Shown here piece by piece: positions 27,028-35,908 of a stretch of DNA of 64,000 bases (positions within the stretch are counted from its first letter, which is position 1; every line of letters starts with the position of its first letter). The notes under the pieces were generated by a model. It did no database searches and was not told the DNA's origin. It saw nothing but the letters and a program-made list of their open reading frames with translations. A program made the translations under genes and the position numbers. The DNA comes from Enterobacter sichuanensis (GTDB lineage: Bacteria > Pseudomonadota > Gammaproteobacteria > Enterobacterales > Enterobacteriaceae), in NCBI RefSeq assembly GCF_002939185.1, contig NZ_POVL01000016.1:1-64000 (forward strand). Reading direction: 5' to 3'.

Positions 27028-28173
27028 CTACTTTTTATAAATAGAACCATTTGGCATAGGCCACAAAACATCCATACTTTCCCCAGGTCTCAATTGCTTT
27101 ATTATTAATGCCTGAGTATTATTTAAAACCTGATGGTATGGACTCGTTTTCATCAAAATTAAATTCTCAAAACTATTATCCCCACCATCATCAAGCGGTA
27201 GTTTATGATGAACTTGCCATGATTTCGGTACTCCACCGCGAGCAAAAATTCCAATCTGCTCCTCATTAAAATAGTCTGTTACCGAGGCATCTGTTGAGAT
27301 TTTTTTAAGAAAATTTTTTCTAACTGAATTGTCGAATTGATTTCTTAATGTTATATATTCTTCTCTTGGCCTGCGGATATAAGTGATATTTTCAATGTTT
27401 ACATTGTCCATGAATACTTTTGTGTTTTTAACCTTCCCAATATAGCCCGATAACTCAGAGTTAGCCATTGGGTTTTTAACCAACAGTATAGATGCGGCAG
27501 CTATACCCATCCCAATGTTTGTATCTGTCATGACTCCTTTATAACCTTCTAAAGCTTCTCCCCCCAGTTGTTCAGCAGTCTTTCTAAATCCTTCAATGTT
27601 ACCATTATATACGCCGCCTGCCGCTAACAGACGTCCTACATTTCTGCTATTCAATGTCTTAGATGATTGAGCATGTTGCTCTGGTTCAACATAACCGGGC
27701 GCACCATACTGGATTTTCTGTGTTGGACGTGGTTTTATTCCTCGATTTCTTTCTAATACTTCATGATATGCACTCATCACTGTATTACGGAATGAACTTT
27801 CCCACGGACCTGGCATAAAAGGGTCATAAACAATTTCACCATTATTATCAAAATAAAAAGGATTATTATACCAAGTCCAATACTCACCTCTATCTACAGC
27901 GATTATTTGACCAAGTGACAATTCTCTTTCAACGTCATCATAAATTGGATCATAGTAACCTAAACTTTTCCTTTTATATTTTCCACTGGAATGCCTATCT
28001 CCATTCCATTTTCTTTTAGGTATATCAAAATATAACCTTGAATTATACTCTTCGTAGTCTAATACATAATAATAACATGCTAATTCCAAGCCTCGTTTTG
28101 GACTCACTATTCTTTCGAAGTCCAAAAGGGTAGCATTGCGCTCAAATTCACGAATTTTATATAACCTGAACAT
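27028..28173 (-). CDS. HNH-nuclease toxin-like protein with unknown N-terminal domain
   Basis: This 381-residue protein ends in an HNH nuclease domain: WQVHHKLPLDDGGDNSFENL (from residue 319) and PYHQVLN, giving His323, Asn337 and His347 as likely metal/catalytic residues. This HHxLPLDDGG-ENL form is typical of C-terminal toxin tips of Rhs, colicin-like and type VI effectors. The first 165 residues are aromatic-rich (YYYVLDYEEYNSRLYFD) and match no family I recognise; a glycine/alanine-rich hydrophobic stretch lies near 225-255. There is no signal peptide, Rhs repeats or PAAR domain. GAGGG precedes the start. A probable immunity gene follows at once. AT-rich, so likely acquired. Confidence 0.7.
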   Translation of the reverse strand: MFRLYKIREFERNATLLDFERIVSPKRGLELACYYYVLDYEEYNSRLYFDIPKRKWNGDRHSSGKYKRKSLGYYDPIYDDVERELSLGQIIAVDRGEYWTWYNNPFYFDNNGEIVYDPFMPGPWESSFRNTVMSAYHEVLERNRGIKPRPTQKIQYGAPGYVEPEQHAQSSKTLNSRNVGRLLAAGGVYNGNIEGFRKTAEQLGGEALEGYKGVMTDTNIGMGIAAASILLVKNPMANSELSGYIGKVKNTKVFMDNVNIENITYIRRPREEYITLRNQFDNSVRKNFLKKISTDASVTDYFNEEQIGIFARGGVPKSWQVHHKLPLDDGGDNSFENLILMKTSPYHQVLNNTQALIIKQLRPGESMDVLWPMPNGSIYKK

Positions 28174-28343
28174 ATTTCCCTCTATTGTTTTACAGTTTAA
28201 ACAAACGACTACAATAGTGAAAAATAAATATCAGCTTTCTAAATTAAATCATATCGGATTTAGTTAAATAAAATCCGAATTGCTGAGTCTTGCAATTCGG
28301 ATCATTTATTCAATGCTTCGGAGTGCTTTTTTTAATCTTTTGT
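28174..28343. other. AT-rich spacer between the integrase remnant and the toxin gene
   Basis: The sequence holds the toxin gene's upstream region and the end of the integrase pseudogene. I see no gene and no convincing promoter beyond general AT-richness. Confidence 0.5.
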
Positions 28344-29682
28344 TTACAAGGTGATTTCTTTTTCTATAACTCGCTGTATCATTTCCACTCCATTATCTTG
28401 CAATAATATATCTAACGCTTTTTGCCATTTCTCTGTCGTTTCACGCTTCTCAATAAAATAATCATACTTATCATAATGTTTTTTACTGATGGTTTTATTT
28501 ACGTGTTGGTTTACTATATCCCGTTCATTTTCTGTGAAGTGTAACATTCCTCCAGGCGTTTTAAATGTGCGACGAATATCGCGCATTGTGAAAGGTTGAG
28601 AGAAATATTTTTTTGTAAACTCGTTCATATGCTTTTCCATGCATCACTATTAAGTCCTATAGTTGGCTTTTCCATTTTCGTAACTGGATTTATTTTTATT
28701 TCTCTATTATATTTCTTTAATTGCTCATGAAAGTTCACATTAGGGAAAAGAAATCACTTTCTGGATATCTTTCTGCTTGCTCAGAAAGAACTTTCTTCGC
28801 TTTTTCTTAAATAAAAATAACAGATTCAAGTCCTGTTTTCGAAAAATCTTTAGCCAGTATGATTTTATTTTGTTCAGGAAGGTATCTACTTTTCTGTAAA
28901 TGGCACAATTCAAAGGGGCGTTGTCCGCATGTATAAAAGCCAAGTTCTATTAAGGAATGAACGTCTGGAGGAAGTATATTTTTTTCAGCATTGAGAAGCG
29001 TTAGTAAATAGCGCAGTTCTTTGAAATCAAGATAGCGCTCACCAGGTGTTCCGGCTTCAATGTTCTGAACATTCCGAACAGGATTCATGGAAATCTGAAA
29101 CTGTAAATTACAAGCTGTATCGCTCATAGGATCGTTATCAGCTACGACTCCGTACTCATACAAAGCATGAAGCTTCTTCCGAACTTCTTTTGCCCTTGAC
29201 ATGAATCCCTGTTTTGTCCAGTGCTGTATGCAGCGGGTGATCTGTACAGATGTAATCTCATTTGCAATTTCGTCGCCTGTAAATAGCTTTAGTTTGATTA
29301 ACTGTTCCAGAAGTGCGCCGTACTGACTGATTGTACTGCGATGCCCTGAACGCGATTTATACGCTATGAATGCGGCAAACAGCTCGCGTAGTGTTCCGGT
29401 ACGCATTTTTTTACCCATAGCGTCAGAACGCGCCTGGTGCGCCATACCTGCCAGTTCAGCATAATGTTGTGTTGCTTGTTCGAGCGTGAAGCGAGGCCAG
29501 TCTCCAAGCGTTTTAAACTTCCGCTTACCCGCAGCCTGGAAACGGTAGACGAAAGATTTACGGCCAGAGGGGAAAATTTTAATACCTAAACGCCCTGTTC
29601 CCCTGGTGCCGTCATCCCGGAAAACATAGTAAGCTGAATCTTTAGCGCGTAGTCCGCTAATATCACTATCATTTAGCCGCAT
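28344..29682 (-). pseudogene. Tyrosine-recombinase integrase, inactivated
   Basis: The intact N-terminal part (start MRLND at 29682) has an arm-binding domain, core-binding domain and the first catalytic arginine in CGQRPFEL. It meets an in-frame TAA at 28807-28809; the same frame then continues coding (EKAKKVLSEQAERYPESDFF) until a one-base deletion near 28744-28755 shifts to FPNVNFHEQLKKYN..., and a second near 28626-28640 shifts to the C-terminal part (28344-28640). That part carries TMRDIRRTFKT, a conserved His (VNQHV) and the nucleophile region KKHYDKYDY. All catalytic residues are legible but split over three frames, so no full protein is made. It probably brought in the island and is now fixed. 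Confidence 0.85.
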
Positions 29683-29850
29683 GTTGCTATCTCCTTTGCA
29701 TAAGCGGTGCATACAATTTGCATAACAGCAGGTGTTGTTACGTTGAAATCGTATGCATTCACTTGGGATTGCACAACAATTCATTTATCTTGTTAATCAG
29801 TAGGTTATAACAATTTTGCGATTAAATTATAGTCAATGATTTTGAATATT

Positions 29851-29882
29851 CCTCTCCCAAGGGAGAGGGTTAGGGTGAGGGG
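29851..29882. repeat. CCCTC-GAGGG palindromic repeat, copy 3 (right edge of island)
   Basis: CCTCTCCC-AA-GGGAGAGG is followed by the tail GTTAGGGTGAGGGG, the most complete form in the window. Its last GAGGGG lies three bases before the rimL ATG and so acts as the rimL Shine-Dalgarno. With the copy at 26195 it brackets the island. Confidence 0.75.
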
Positions 29883-29884
29883 CA

Positions 29885-30433
29885 ATGACCGCAGCAAAAT
29901 CCGAAATTATCCCGGTATCTGACGCTATCGAACTTCGCGCCGTCGAAGAGCGCTATGCCACTGAGCTGCACAACCTCGTCGTCAAAAACAGAACCTGGCT
30001 GCAAAACGCGTTTGACTGGGCGCATCATGCAGTCAGCGAAGAGGATACCCGCCGCAACGTGCAAAGTAACCAGATGCTGCACCAGCGCGGCTACGCCAAA
30101 ATGTTTTTGATCTTCAGAGATGATGCGCTGGTCGGCGTGCTGTCGTTTAACACCATTGAACCGACCAACAAAACCGGGTACATCGGCTACTGGCTGGATG
30201 AAGACCATCAGGGGCAGGGTATTCTTTCTCAGTCACTGCAGGCGTTTATGCGCTACTACGCTGAGCGCGGTGAGATCCGTCGTTTTGTGATTAAGTGTCG
30301 GGTCGCGAATCAGAACAGCAACAACGTTGCCCTGCGCAACGGCTTTACGCTGGAAGGGTGTCTGCGGGAAGCGGAATATCTGAAGGGCGCCTTTGATGAT
30401 GTGAATATCTACGGCAAGATTTACGCCCTATAG
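29885..30433 (+). CDS. rimL: Ribosomal-protein L7/L12 serine N-acetyltransferase RimL
   Basis: This 182-residue GNAT-family enzyme acetylates the N-terminal serine of ribosomal protein L12, giving L7. It matches E. coli RimL throughout, including SEEDTR, the HQRGYAKMF segment, the acetyl-CoA loop in EDHQGQGI and the late [18 protein letters not shown] motif. The start agrees with E. coli length. Its ribosome-binding site is supplied by the tail of the palindromic repeat upstream. The 3' end overlaps convergent ydcK by six bases. Confidence 0.93.
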   Translation: MTAAKSEIIPVSDAIELRAVEERYATELHNLVVKNRTWLQNAFDWAHHAVSEEDTRRNVQSNQMLHQRGYAKMFLIFRDDALVGVLSFNTIEPTNKTGYIGYWLDEDHQGQGILSQSLQAFMRYYAERGEIRRFVIKCRVANQNSNNVALRNGFTLEGCLREAEYLKGAFDDVNIYGKIYAL

Positions 30434-31408
30434 CGCCCCCAGCAGCGGGGTGCGGGTAATGCGCTGAGCGCCGTTAATCACTTTTTCGCCGCGCAGGTGA
30501 ATGCTCTCGCCAGCAAAGGCTTCAACTACCGCATCGTCGGTGATTTCAACCCGATGCTCAATCAGCACGTCACCGCTGATCCGCGCGCGGCCCTGAATCA
30601 CCACCTTATCGTCCAGCATGATCGGCCCACCGCGCAGCCATGCCTGACCGCCAATCAGCACGTGATGTTTGATGACGCAGTTGCCTTCCACTACCGCATT
30701 TTCCGCCACCTGGGAGCTGTAGCGCAGCGTCGGGATGGCATCGTCGTCAAAACCGGCAATCACCCGGGCGTTACCATAGACTTTTGCGCAATCGCACACC
30801 CAGACGTTATTCAGATCGTTACCGTCAAGGATGGCGTTGTCGAATATTTCAGCGCGGTGCTCAACAAACGCAAAGCTGACCATCGCCTCACCGTAGATTT
30901 GCGCCTGGTGGACAATGCGCGACTGGCTCACCGTCGCCTTATCGTAAATTTGCAGGATCTGTTCGTGGTCCGGCGTCAGTCCTTTGGCCGCAATGACCAC
31001 GCTGTGATGCAGCACGCGAGCCTCGCCGTAAATATGGCATTCACCCCGCACGCAGGATTGTTGAATGGGGACGTTGTCACTTATTCGCGCCCCGTGGCTC
31101 ACCTCCGCGCCATCCAGCCAGCAGTTGTCCCCGATATGCGCATCATGGCTCACGGTGCACGGCAGGGTGAGGCGCGCGTTGCCGGCCACGGTTGCCCCGG
31201 CGAACACTACGCTGTTTTCGTCGTAGATCCAGCAGTGACCGTCCTGCGAGAGGGCGCGTTCATCGTCTATCCAGCCGCCTCGGGTACCGGCTTTTACGTC
31301 GTTAAAATCCGCTGTGGCGATAATCTGTCGCAGCGTCGTTGAGTGGGTATTCTCGCCGTTTTTCCATTGCCAGAGGCGGGTTTCGTCGCTGAGGCGATAT
31401 TTATTCAT
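30428..31408 (-). CDS. ydcK: Left-handed beta-helix protein YdcK
   Basis: This 326-residue protein, identical in length to E. coli YdcK, consists mostly of hexapeptide-type repeats (for example [48 protein letters not shown]) that build a left-handed beta-helix, as in sugar-nucleotide acyltransferases. No acyltransferase partner domain is present and its activity is unknown. I start at [11 protein letters not shown] (31408), the E. coli start; the open frame continues upstream to 31537 without homology. Confidence 0.88.
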   Translation of the reverse strand: MNKYRLSDETRLWQWKNGENTHSTTLRQIIATADFNDVKAGTRGGWIDDERALSQDGHCWIYDENSVVFAGATVAGNARLTLPCTVSHDAHIGDNCWLDGAEVSHGARISDNVPIQQSCVRGECHIYGEARVLHHSVVIAAKGLTPDHEQILQIYDKATVSQSRIVHQAQIYGEAMVSFAFVEHRAEIFDNAILDGNDLNNVWVCDCAKVYGNARVIAGFDDDAIPTLRYSSQVAENAVVEGNCVIKHHVLIGGQAWLRGGPIMLDDKVVIQGRARISGDVLIEHRVEITDDAVVEAFAGESIHLRGEKVINGAQRITRTPLLGAL

Positions 31409-31536
31409 GTTCGTGTCTCTGATAAGCGTCATAAGTAAACGTAGCAAAGTTTTCGGTTTTCGAAGGGCTGGCAACCCTGCGGCAAACGCCATAAAATGGC
31501 ATTCAAAATGCATTTTAAAGAGACGCAGGAAAAACA

Positions 31537-32130
31537 ATGACCGTCGATGAGAATTACTTCACAGAAAAATATGGACTCACCCGCACGCACTCAGAGGTGC
31601 TGTACAGCGCGAAAATCGTGAAGCCTGGTAAAACCCTCGATCTCGGCTGCGGCAATGGTCGCAACAGCCTATATCTCGCCGCCAACGGCTACGAGGTGAC
31701 CGCGTGGGACAAGAACCCGATGAGCATTGATAACATCGAGCGCATCAAAGCGGCGGAAGGCATTGAGGGTCTGCAAACGGCGATCAAGGATCTCAACAGC
31801 CTGAGCTTTGATGGCGAGTACGATTTTATTCTCTCCACCGTGGTGCTGATGTTCCTGCAGCCAGACACCATCCCGGGTCTTATCGCCAACATGCAGCGCT
31901 GCACTACGCCGGGCGGTTACAATCTGATTGTCGCCGCCATGGATACGGCAGATTATCCCTGCACGGTCGGTTTCCCGTTTGCATTCAAAAGCGGTGAGCT
32001 GAGCAACTATTACGAAGGCTGGGAGCTGATTAAATACAACGAAGATCCCGGCGAACTGCACCGCACCGATGAAAACGGGAACCGCATTAAACTGCGCTTT
32101 GCCACTCTGCTGGCGCGCAAGCCCGCTTAA
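31537..32130 (+). CDS. tehB: Tellurite methyltransferase TehB
   Basis: This 197-residue S-adenosylmethionine-dependent methyltransferase volatilises tellurite. It matches E. coli Teh[18 protein letters not shown] at the start, motif [21 protein letters not shown] (about residues 33-52) and [13 protein letters not shown] later. AGGAAAAAC precedes the ATG. E. coli has tehA, a tellurite/anion channel, directly upstream; here ydcK is the neighbour and tehA is missing. Its stop overlaps the convergent PepT-like gene by four bases. Confidence 0.93.
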   Translation: MTVDENYFTEKYGLTRTHSEVLYSAKIVKPGKTLDLGCGNGRNSLYLAANGYEVTAWDKNPMSIDNIERIKAAEGIEGLQTAIKDLNSLSFDGEYDFILSTVVLMFLQPDTIPGLIANMQRCTTPGGYNLIVAAMDTADYPCTVGFPFAFKSGELSNYYEGWELIKYNEDPGELHRTDENGNRIKLRFATLLARKPA

Positions 32131-33356
32131 CGGGCGGCCAGCAGACACAGCTGCAGGGCGGTATGGTAAGAGGCCTCGAACGACGACAGCGGCAGGAATT
32201 CAAACTTCGAGTGGAAGTTATGCGCGCCGGTAAAGAAGTTCGGCGTGAGTAAGCCTTTTGCCGAGAGCGCCGCCCCGTCCGTACCGCCGCGCATTGGCGT
32301 CGGTTTTGGCGTGATGCCGAGCGATTCCATCGCTTCAAACATCAGATCGATAGCGCGCCTGTCTTCGCCAATCGCATTGCTGATATTGCTGTAGGTATCT
32401 TCAATGCGATAGTCCACGTTGGCCGTCGGATAGTGGGCGGCAATCCGCGCGGCGATGTCGGCAATCTGCTGTTTGCGTGCAGCAAAGTTCTCTTTATCGA
32501 AATCCCGGATATTGGCCTTCAGTACGGCCTCGTTCTGCCCGGCCTGGAGGCCGTTAAACCAGATATAGCCTTCGCGACCTTCGGTACACTCTGGCGTTTG
32601 CTGGCGATCAAAATGGCTGATGTAGTCAGTCGCCATCAGCAGGGGATTGACCAGCACGCCTTTCGCGGACATCGGGTGCGCCGTCACGCCGGTAAAGCGG
32701 ATCTCGGCGGCGGCCGCATTGAAGTTCTCGTAAACGATTTCGCCCAGCTCGCAGCAGTCGATAGTCCAGGCGAAGTCGACATCGAAGCGTTTCAGATCCA
32801 GCGCCTTGGCACCGTTCAGACCGATCTCTTCGTCAGGCACGAACGCCACGACGATATCCCCATGCTGATGTTCTGCCGTCAGGTTTTCCAGCACCGTCAT
32901 CACGACGGTGACCGCCGCTTTATTATCGGCGCCCAGTACGCTGGTTCCGTCGCTGAAAATAATCTCTTCATTCGGGTAGGCGAGAATTTCGGGGTGCTCT
33001 TTTACCCGCAGCCAGATCCCTTTCTCTTTATTCAGACAGAGGTCTTCACCGGTAAACGTTAATATTTGTGGATGAATATCCGGTGATAATCCCACGTCGA
33101 CAGTATCAATATGGGTTATAAAGCCGATGCGTGGCGCACCAGGTACGTTGCCTTTTTTGACCGCTGTCACCGTGGCGAATTTGTCAATCACAATGTCGTC
33201 TAAACCCAGCTGTGTCAGCTCCTGCGCCAGTTCCCGCGCCATGTCGTGCTGGCCCGGGGTCGAGGGCAGGGTTTTTACTCTGGGATCGCTCTGGCTGGTG
33301 ATGGCGAGATAGCGAAAAAAGCGGTGCGTTAATTGTCTGGAAAGTGGCGAGCCCAT
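32127..33356 (-). CDS. PepT-like M20 metallopeptidase
   Basis: This 409-residue cytosolic aminotripeptidase-like enzyme has the dizinc site of the M20B family: HIDTVD, the bridging Asp in GADNKAA, DEEIG, the Asp of TIDCCELG and the late His in FFTGAHNFH. It is similar in length to PepT (408) but clearly a paralogue, not the main pepT. It probably releases N-terminal residues from short peptides. I start at MGSPLSRQL (33356) with AGGAAC upstream. It diverges from a dipeptide-binding protein gene, suggesting peptide scavenging. Confidence 0.88.
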   Translation of the reverse strand: MGSPLSRQLTHRFFRYLAITSQSDPRVKTLPSTPGQHDMARELAQELTQLGLDDIVIDKFATVTAVKKGNVPGAPRIGFITHIDTVDVGLSPDIHPQILTFTGEDLCLNKEKGIWLRVKEHPEILAYPNEEIIFSDGTSVLGADNKAAVTVVMTVLENLTAEHQHGDIVVAFVPDEEIGLNGAKALDLKRFDVDFAWTIDCCELGEIVYENFNAAAAEIRFTGVTAHPMSAKGVLVNPLLMATDYISHFDRQQTPECTEGREGYIWFNGLQAGQNEAVLKANIRDFDKENFAARKQQIADIAARIAAHYPTANVDYRIEDTYSNISNAIGEDRRAIDLMFEAMESLGITPKPTPMRGGTDGAALSAKGLLTPNFFTGAHNFHSKFEFLPLSSFEASYHTALQLCLLAAR

Positions 33357-33467
33357 AGTGATTTGTTCCTTATTTATTTTTCGGGTGTTTGCCACATCAC
33401 TTTAATGTTATTTATGAAATGGCAAAAGAATTAATTAGCCGTCGAATTAAAAAGACAGGAATATACG

Positions 33468-35063
33468 ATGACAAGCAAACTTACAACTTTCACGCTGGCA
33501 CTCGCGGCGCTGACGGTCAGCTCCGCTGTCGCCGCGAAAACGCTGGTGTATTGCTCCGAAGGATCGCCGGAAAACTTTAATCCTCAGTTATACACCTCGG
33601 GAACCAGCGTCGACGCCAGCGCCGTGCCGGTCTATAACCGGCTGGTCGATTTCAAACCCGGCACCACGAAGCTGGTGCCGAGCCTGGCAGAACGCTGGGA
33701 GGTGAGCGACGACGGCAAGGTTTACACCTTCTATCTGCGTAAAGGCGTTAAGTTCCAGAGCAATAAATCCTTCACGCCGACCCGCGACTTTAACGCCGAT
33801 GACGTGATTTTCTCGTTTATGCGGCAGAAAGACGTCAACCATCCCTATCACAACGTCTCAAACGGCAGCTACTCCAACTTCGAAAGCCTGGAGTTTGGCA
33901 GCCTGATTACCGCCATTGATAAAGTTGATGACCACACCGTACGGTTTACGCTGGCGCACCCGGAAGCGCCGTTTGTTGCCGATCTGGCATGGTATTTTGC
34001 CTCTGTTTTGTCGGCGGAATATGCCGACGCGATGCTGAAAGCGGGGACGCCTGAAAAGGTGGACATGGAGCCGATCGGCACCGGTCCGTTTAAGCTGGCG
34101 CAGTATCAGAAAGATTCTCGCATTTTGTTTACCGCCTTCCCGGACTACTGGCAGGGGAAATCGAAGCTGGATCGGCTGGTGTTTACCATCACCCCGGATG
34201 CCTCCGTGCGTTTTGCCAAAATCGAGAAGAACGAATGCCAGGTGATGCCGTTCCCGAACCCGGCAGACCTGCCGCGTATGAAGGCGAACAAAGATATCAG
34301 CCTGATGAGCAAGGCGGGGCTGAATACCGGCTTCCTGGCGTTCAATACCCAAAAGCCGCCGCTGGATAACGTGAAAGTCCGCCAGGCGCTGGCGATGGCC
34401 ATCAACAAACCGGCCATTATTGACGCGGTGTTCCACGGCACCGGCACGGCGGCGAAGAACCTGCTGCCGCCGGGCGTCTGGAGTGCCGACAGCGAGCTGA
34501 AGGATTACGACTACGATCCGGAGAAGGCGAAAGCGCTGTTGAAAGAGGCCGGTTTTGCCAACGGCGTCAGCATCGACTTATGGGCGATGCCGGTCCAGCG
34601 GCCCTATAACCCGAATGCGAAACGCATGGCGGAGATGATTCAGGCGGACTGGGCGAAGGTTGGTGTGCAGACCAAAATTGTCACCTACGAATGGGGCGAA
34701 TACCTTAAACGCGTGAAGGGGGGAGAGCATCAGGCCGCACTGATGGGCTGGACGACGGCCACCGGCGATCCGGACAATTTCTTCGGCCCGCTGTTTACCT
34801 GCACCTCGGCGAATGGCGGCTCAAACTCGGCGAAATGGTGCTACAAGCCGTTTGATAAGATCATCGCCGAGGCCAAATCGATAACCGATCATGATAAACG
34901 GGTGGCGCTCTATAAAGAGGCGCAGCAGATGATGCATGACCAGATGCCTGCGGTGATGATTGCGCATTCAACGATTTTCGAGCCGGTACGCAAGGAAGTG
35001 AAGGGCTATGAAATAGACCCGTTTGGCAAACATCTGTTCTGGCAAGTGGATATTAATCAGTAA
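33468..35063 (+). CDS. DppA-like periplasmic dipeptide-binding protein
   Basis: This 531-residue family 5 solute-binding protein has a signal peptide cleaved near SAVAAKT and closely resembles DppA (KTLVYCSEGSPENFNPQ; PIGTGPFKL; AALMGWTTATGDPDNFF). It would capture dipeptides (or heme) in the periplasm. No permease or ATPase is nearby, so it probably uses the DppBCDF system encoded elsewhere. AGGA precedes the ATG. Divergent from the PepT-like peptidase with about 110 bases between, consistent with shared control. Confidence 0.9.
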   Translation: MTSKLTTFTLALAALTVSSAVAAKTLVYCSEGSPENFNPQLYTSGTSVDASAVPVYNRLVDFKPGTTKLVPSLAERWEVSDDGKVYTFYLRKGVKFQSNKSFTPTRDFNADDVIFSFMRQKDVNHPYHNVSNGSYSNFESLEFGSLITAIDKVDDHTVRFTLAHPEAPFVADLAWYFASVLSAEYADAMLKAGTPEKVDMEPIGTGPFKLAQYQKDSRILFTAFPDYWQGKSKLDRLVFTITPDASVRFAKIEKNECQVMPFPNPADLPRMKANKDISLMSKAGLNTGFLAFNTQKPPLDNVKVRQALAMAINKPAIIDAVFHGTGTAAKNLLPPGVWSADSELKDYDYDPEKAKALLKEAGFANGVSIDLWAMPVQRPYNPNAKRMAEMIQADWAKVGVQTKIVTYEWGEYLKRVKGGEHQAALMGWTTATGDPDNFFGPLFTCTSANGGSNSAKWCYKPFDKIIAEAKSITDHDKRVALYKEAQQMMHDQMPAVMIAHSTIFEPVRKEVKGYEIDPFGKHLFWQVDINQ

Positions 35064-35069
35064 ATTTTC

Positions 35070-35100
35070 ACTGCCCGGCACGCGTCCGGGCAGTCTTTTT
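35070..35100 (+). terminator. Terminator after the dipeptide-binding protein
   Basis: ACTGCCCGG and CCGGGCAGT enclose a seven-base loop and are followed by CTTTTT, just after the stop codon. Confidence 0.88.
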
Positions 35101-35198
35101 GCAATTTGTGCTACCCGCATCATTTTTTGTCACAACAAACCCGCCAGACTTTTGCTATAACTTCAAGTGCATACTTGCATATAACATGGAAAATCATC

Positions 35199-35873
35199 AT
35201 GCGTACTCACTCTTTTTTTAAAGTTGCAGTGCTTACTGGTCTGTTGGCGTTGGCGGGATGTTCTTCAAAAGTCGCCGCACCTGAGCAATATTCTGGCTTT
35301 TTAAAAGATTACTCGGGTTTACAGCAAACGACGTCCGCGACAGGTAAGCCTACCCTGCGTTGGGTAGATCCTGCTTATAACGAAGCTAACTACGACAGTA
35401 TTATCTGGACGCCAATTACCTATTATCCAACGCCAAAACCCACCACTCAAATCGGGCAAAAAACGCTTGATGAACTGTTGAATTACACCAATAACAAAAT
35501 GAAAACCGCTATTGGTACACGTAAGCCGATTGTGACTACGCCGGGTAAACACAGCCTGATTTTCCGCGGTGCCATTACCGGGGTGAGTTCGCAGAAAGAG
35601 GGGCTGCAGTTCTATGAAGTGGTGCCTGTTGCGCTGGTGGTTGCCGGTACGCAGATGGCAACCGGACATCGCACCATGGATACCCATCTCTACTTTGAAG
35701 GTGAGCTGATTGATGCGGCGACCAATAAACCGGTCATGAAGGTGGTACGTAAAGGCGAAGGTAAAGAGCTGAATAACGAAAATACACCTATGACCTTCGC
35801 GACGCTGAAGCAGGTTGTTGATGACATGGCAACGGACGCCACCATGTTTGATGTGAAAAAAACCGCGAAATAA
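35199..35873 (+). CDS. ydcL: DUF3313 lipoprotein YdcL
   Basis: This 224-residue lipoprotein has the signal peptide MRTHSFFKVAVLTGLLALAG and a lipobox LAGC; the residues after Cys (SSK) favour outer-membrane sorting. It matches E. coli YdcL throughout (ATGKPTLRWVDPAYN; LIFRGAITGV; HRTMDTHLYFEGELIDAAT). Function unknown. The ATG at 35199 is chosen because the signal peptide starts there; an upstream start at 35106 adds nonsense residues. A strong terminator follows. Confidence 0.92.
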   Translation: MRTHSFFKVAVLTGLLALAGCSSKVAAPEQYSGFLKDYSGLQQTTSATGKPTLRWVDPAYNEANYDSIIWTPITYYPTPKPTTQIGQKTLDELLNYTNNKMKTAIGTRKPIVTTPGKHSLIFRGAITGVSSQKEGLQFYEVVPVALVVAGTQMATGHRTMDTHLYFEGELIDAATNKPVMKVVRKGEGKELNNENTPMTFATLKQVVDDMATDATMFDVKKTAK

Positions 35874-35876
35874 TCT

Positions 35877-35908
35877 AAAACGGCCTGCGTGATGCAGGCC
35901 GTTTTTAT
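35877..35908. terminator. Bidirectional terminator between ydcL and the EamA-type gene
   Basis: AAAACGGCCTGC, loop GTGAT and GCAGGCCGTTTTT make a long GC-rich stem with A and T flanks, ending at the stop codon of the convergent transporter gene. Confidence 0.9.

Noticed and set aside
26495-28173. Rhs or colicin identity for the nuclease gene
   Set aside because: No YD repeats, RHS core, receptor-binding or translocation domain, and no lysis gene are present. Only the C-terminal HNH tip is shared with those systems.
29683-29850. att site pair or tRNA target for the island integrase
   Set aside because: I compared the two island ends by eye and found no convincing direct repeat other than the palindromic elements, and there is no tRNA gene at either side.
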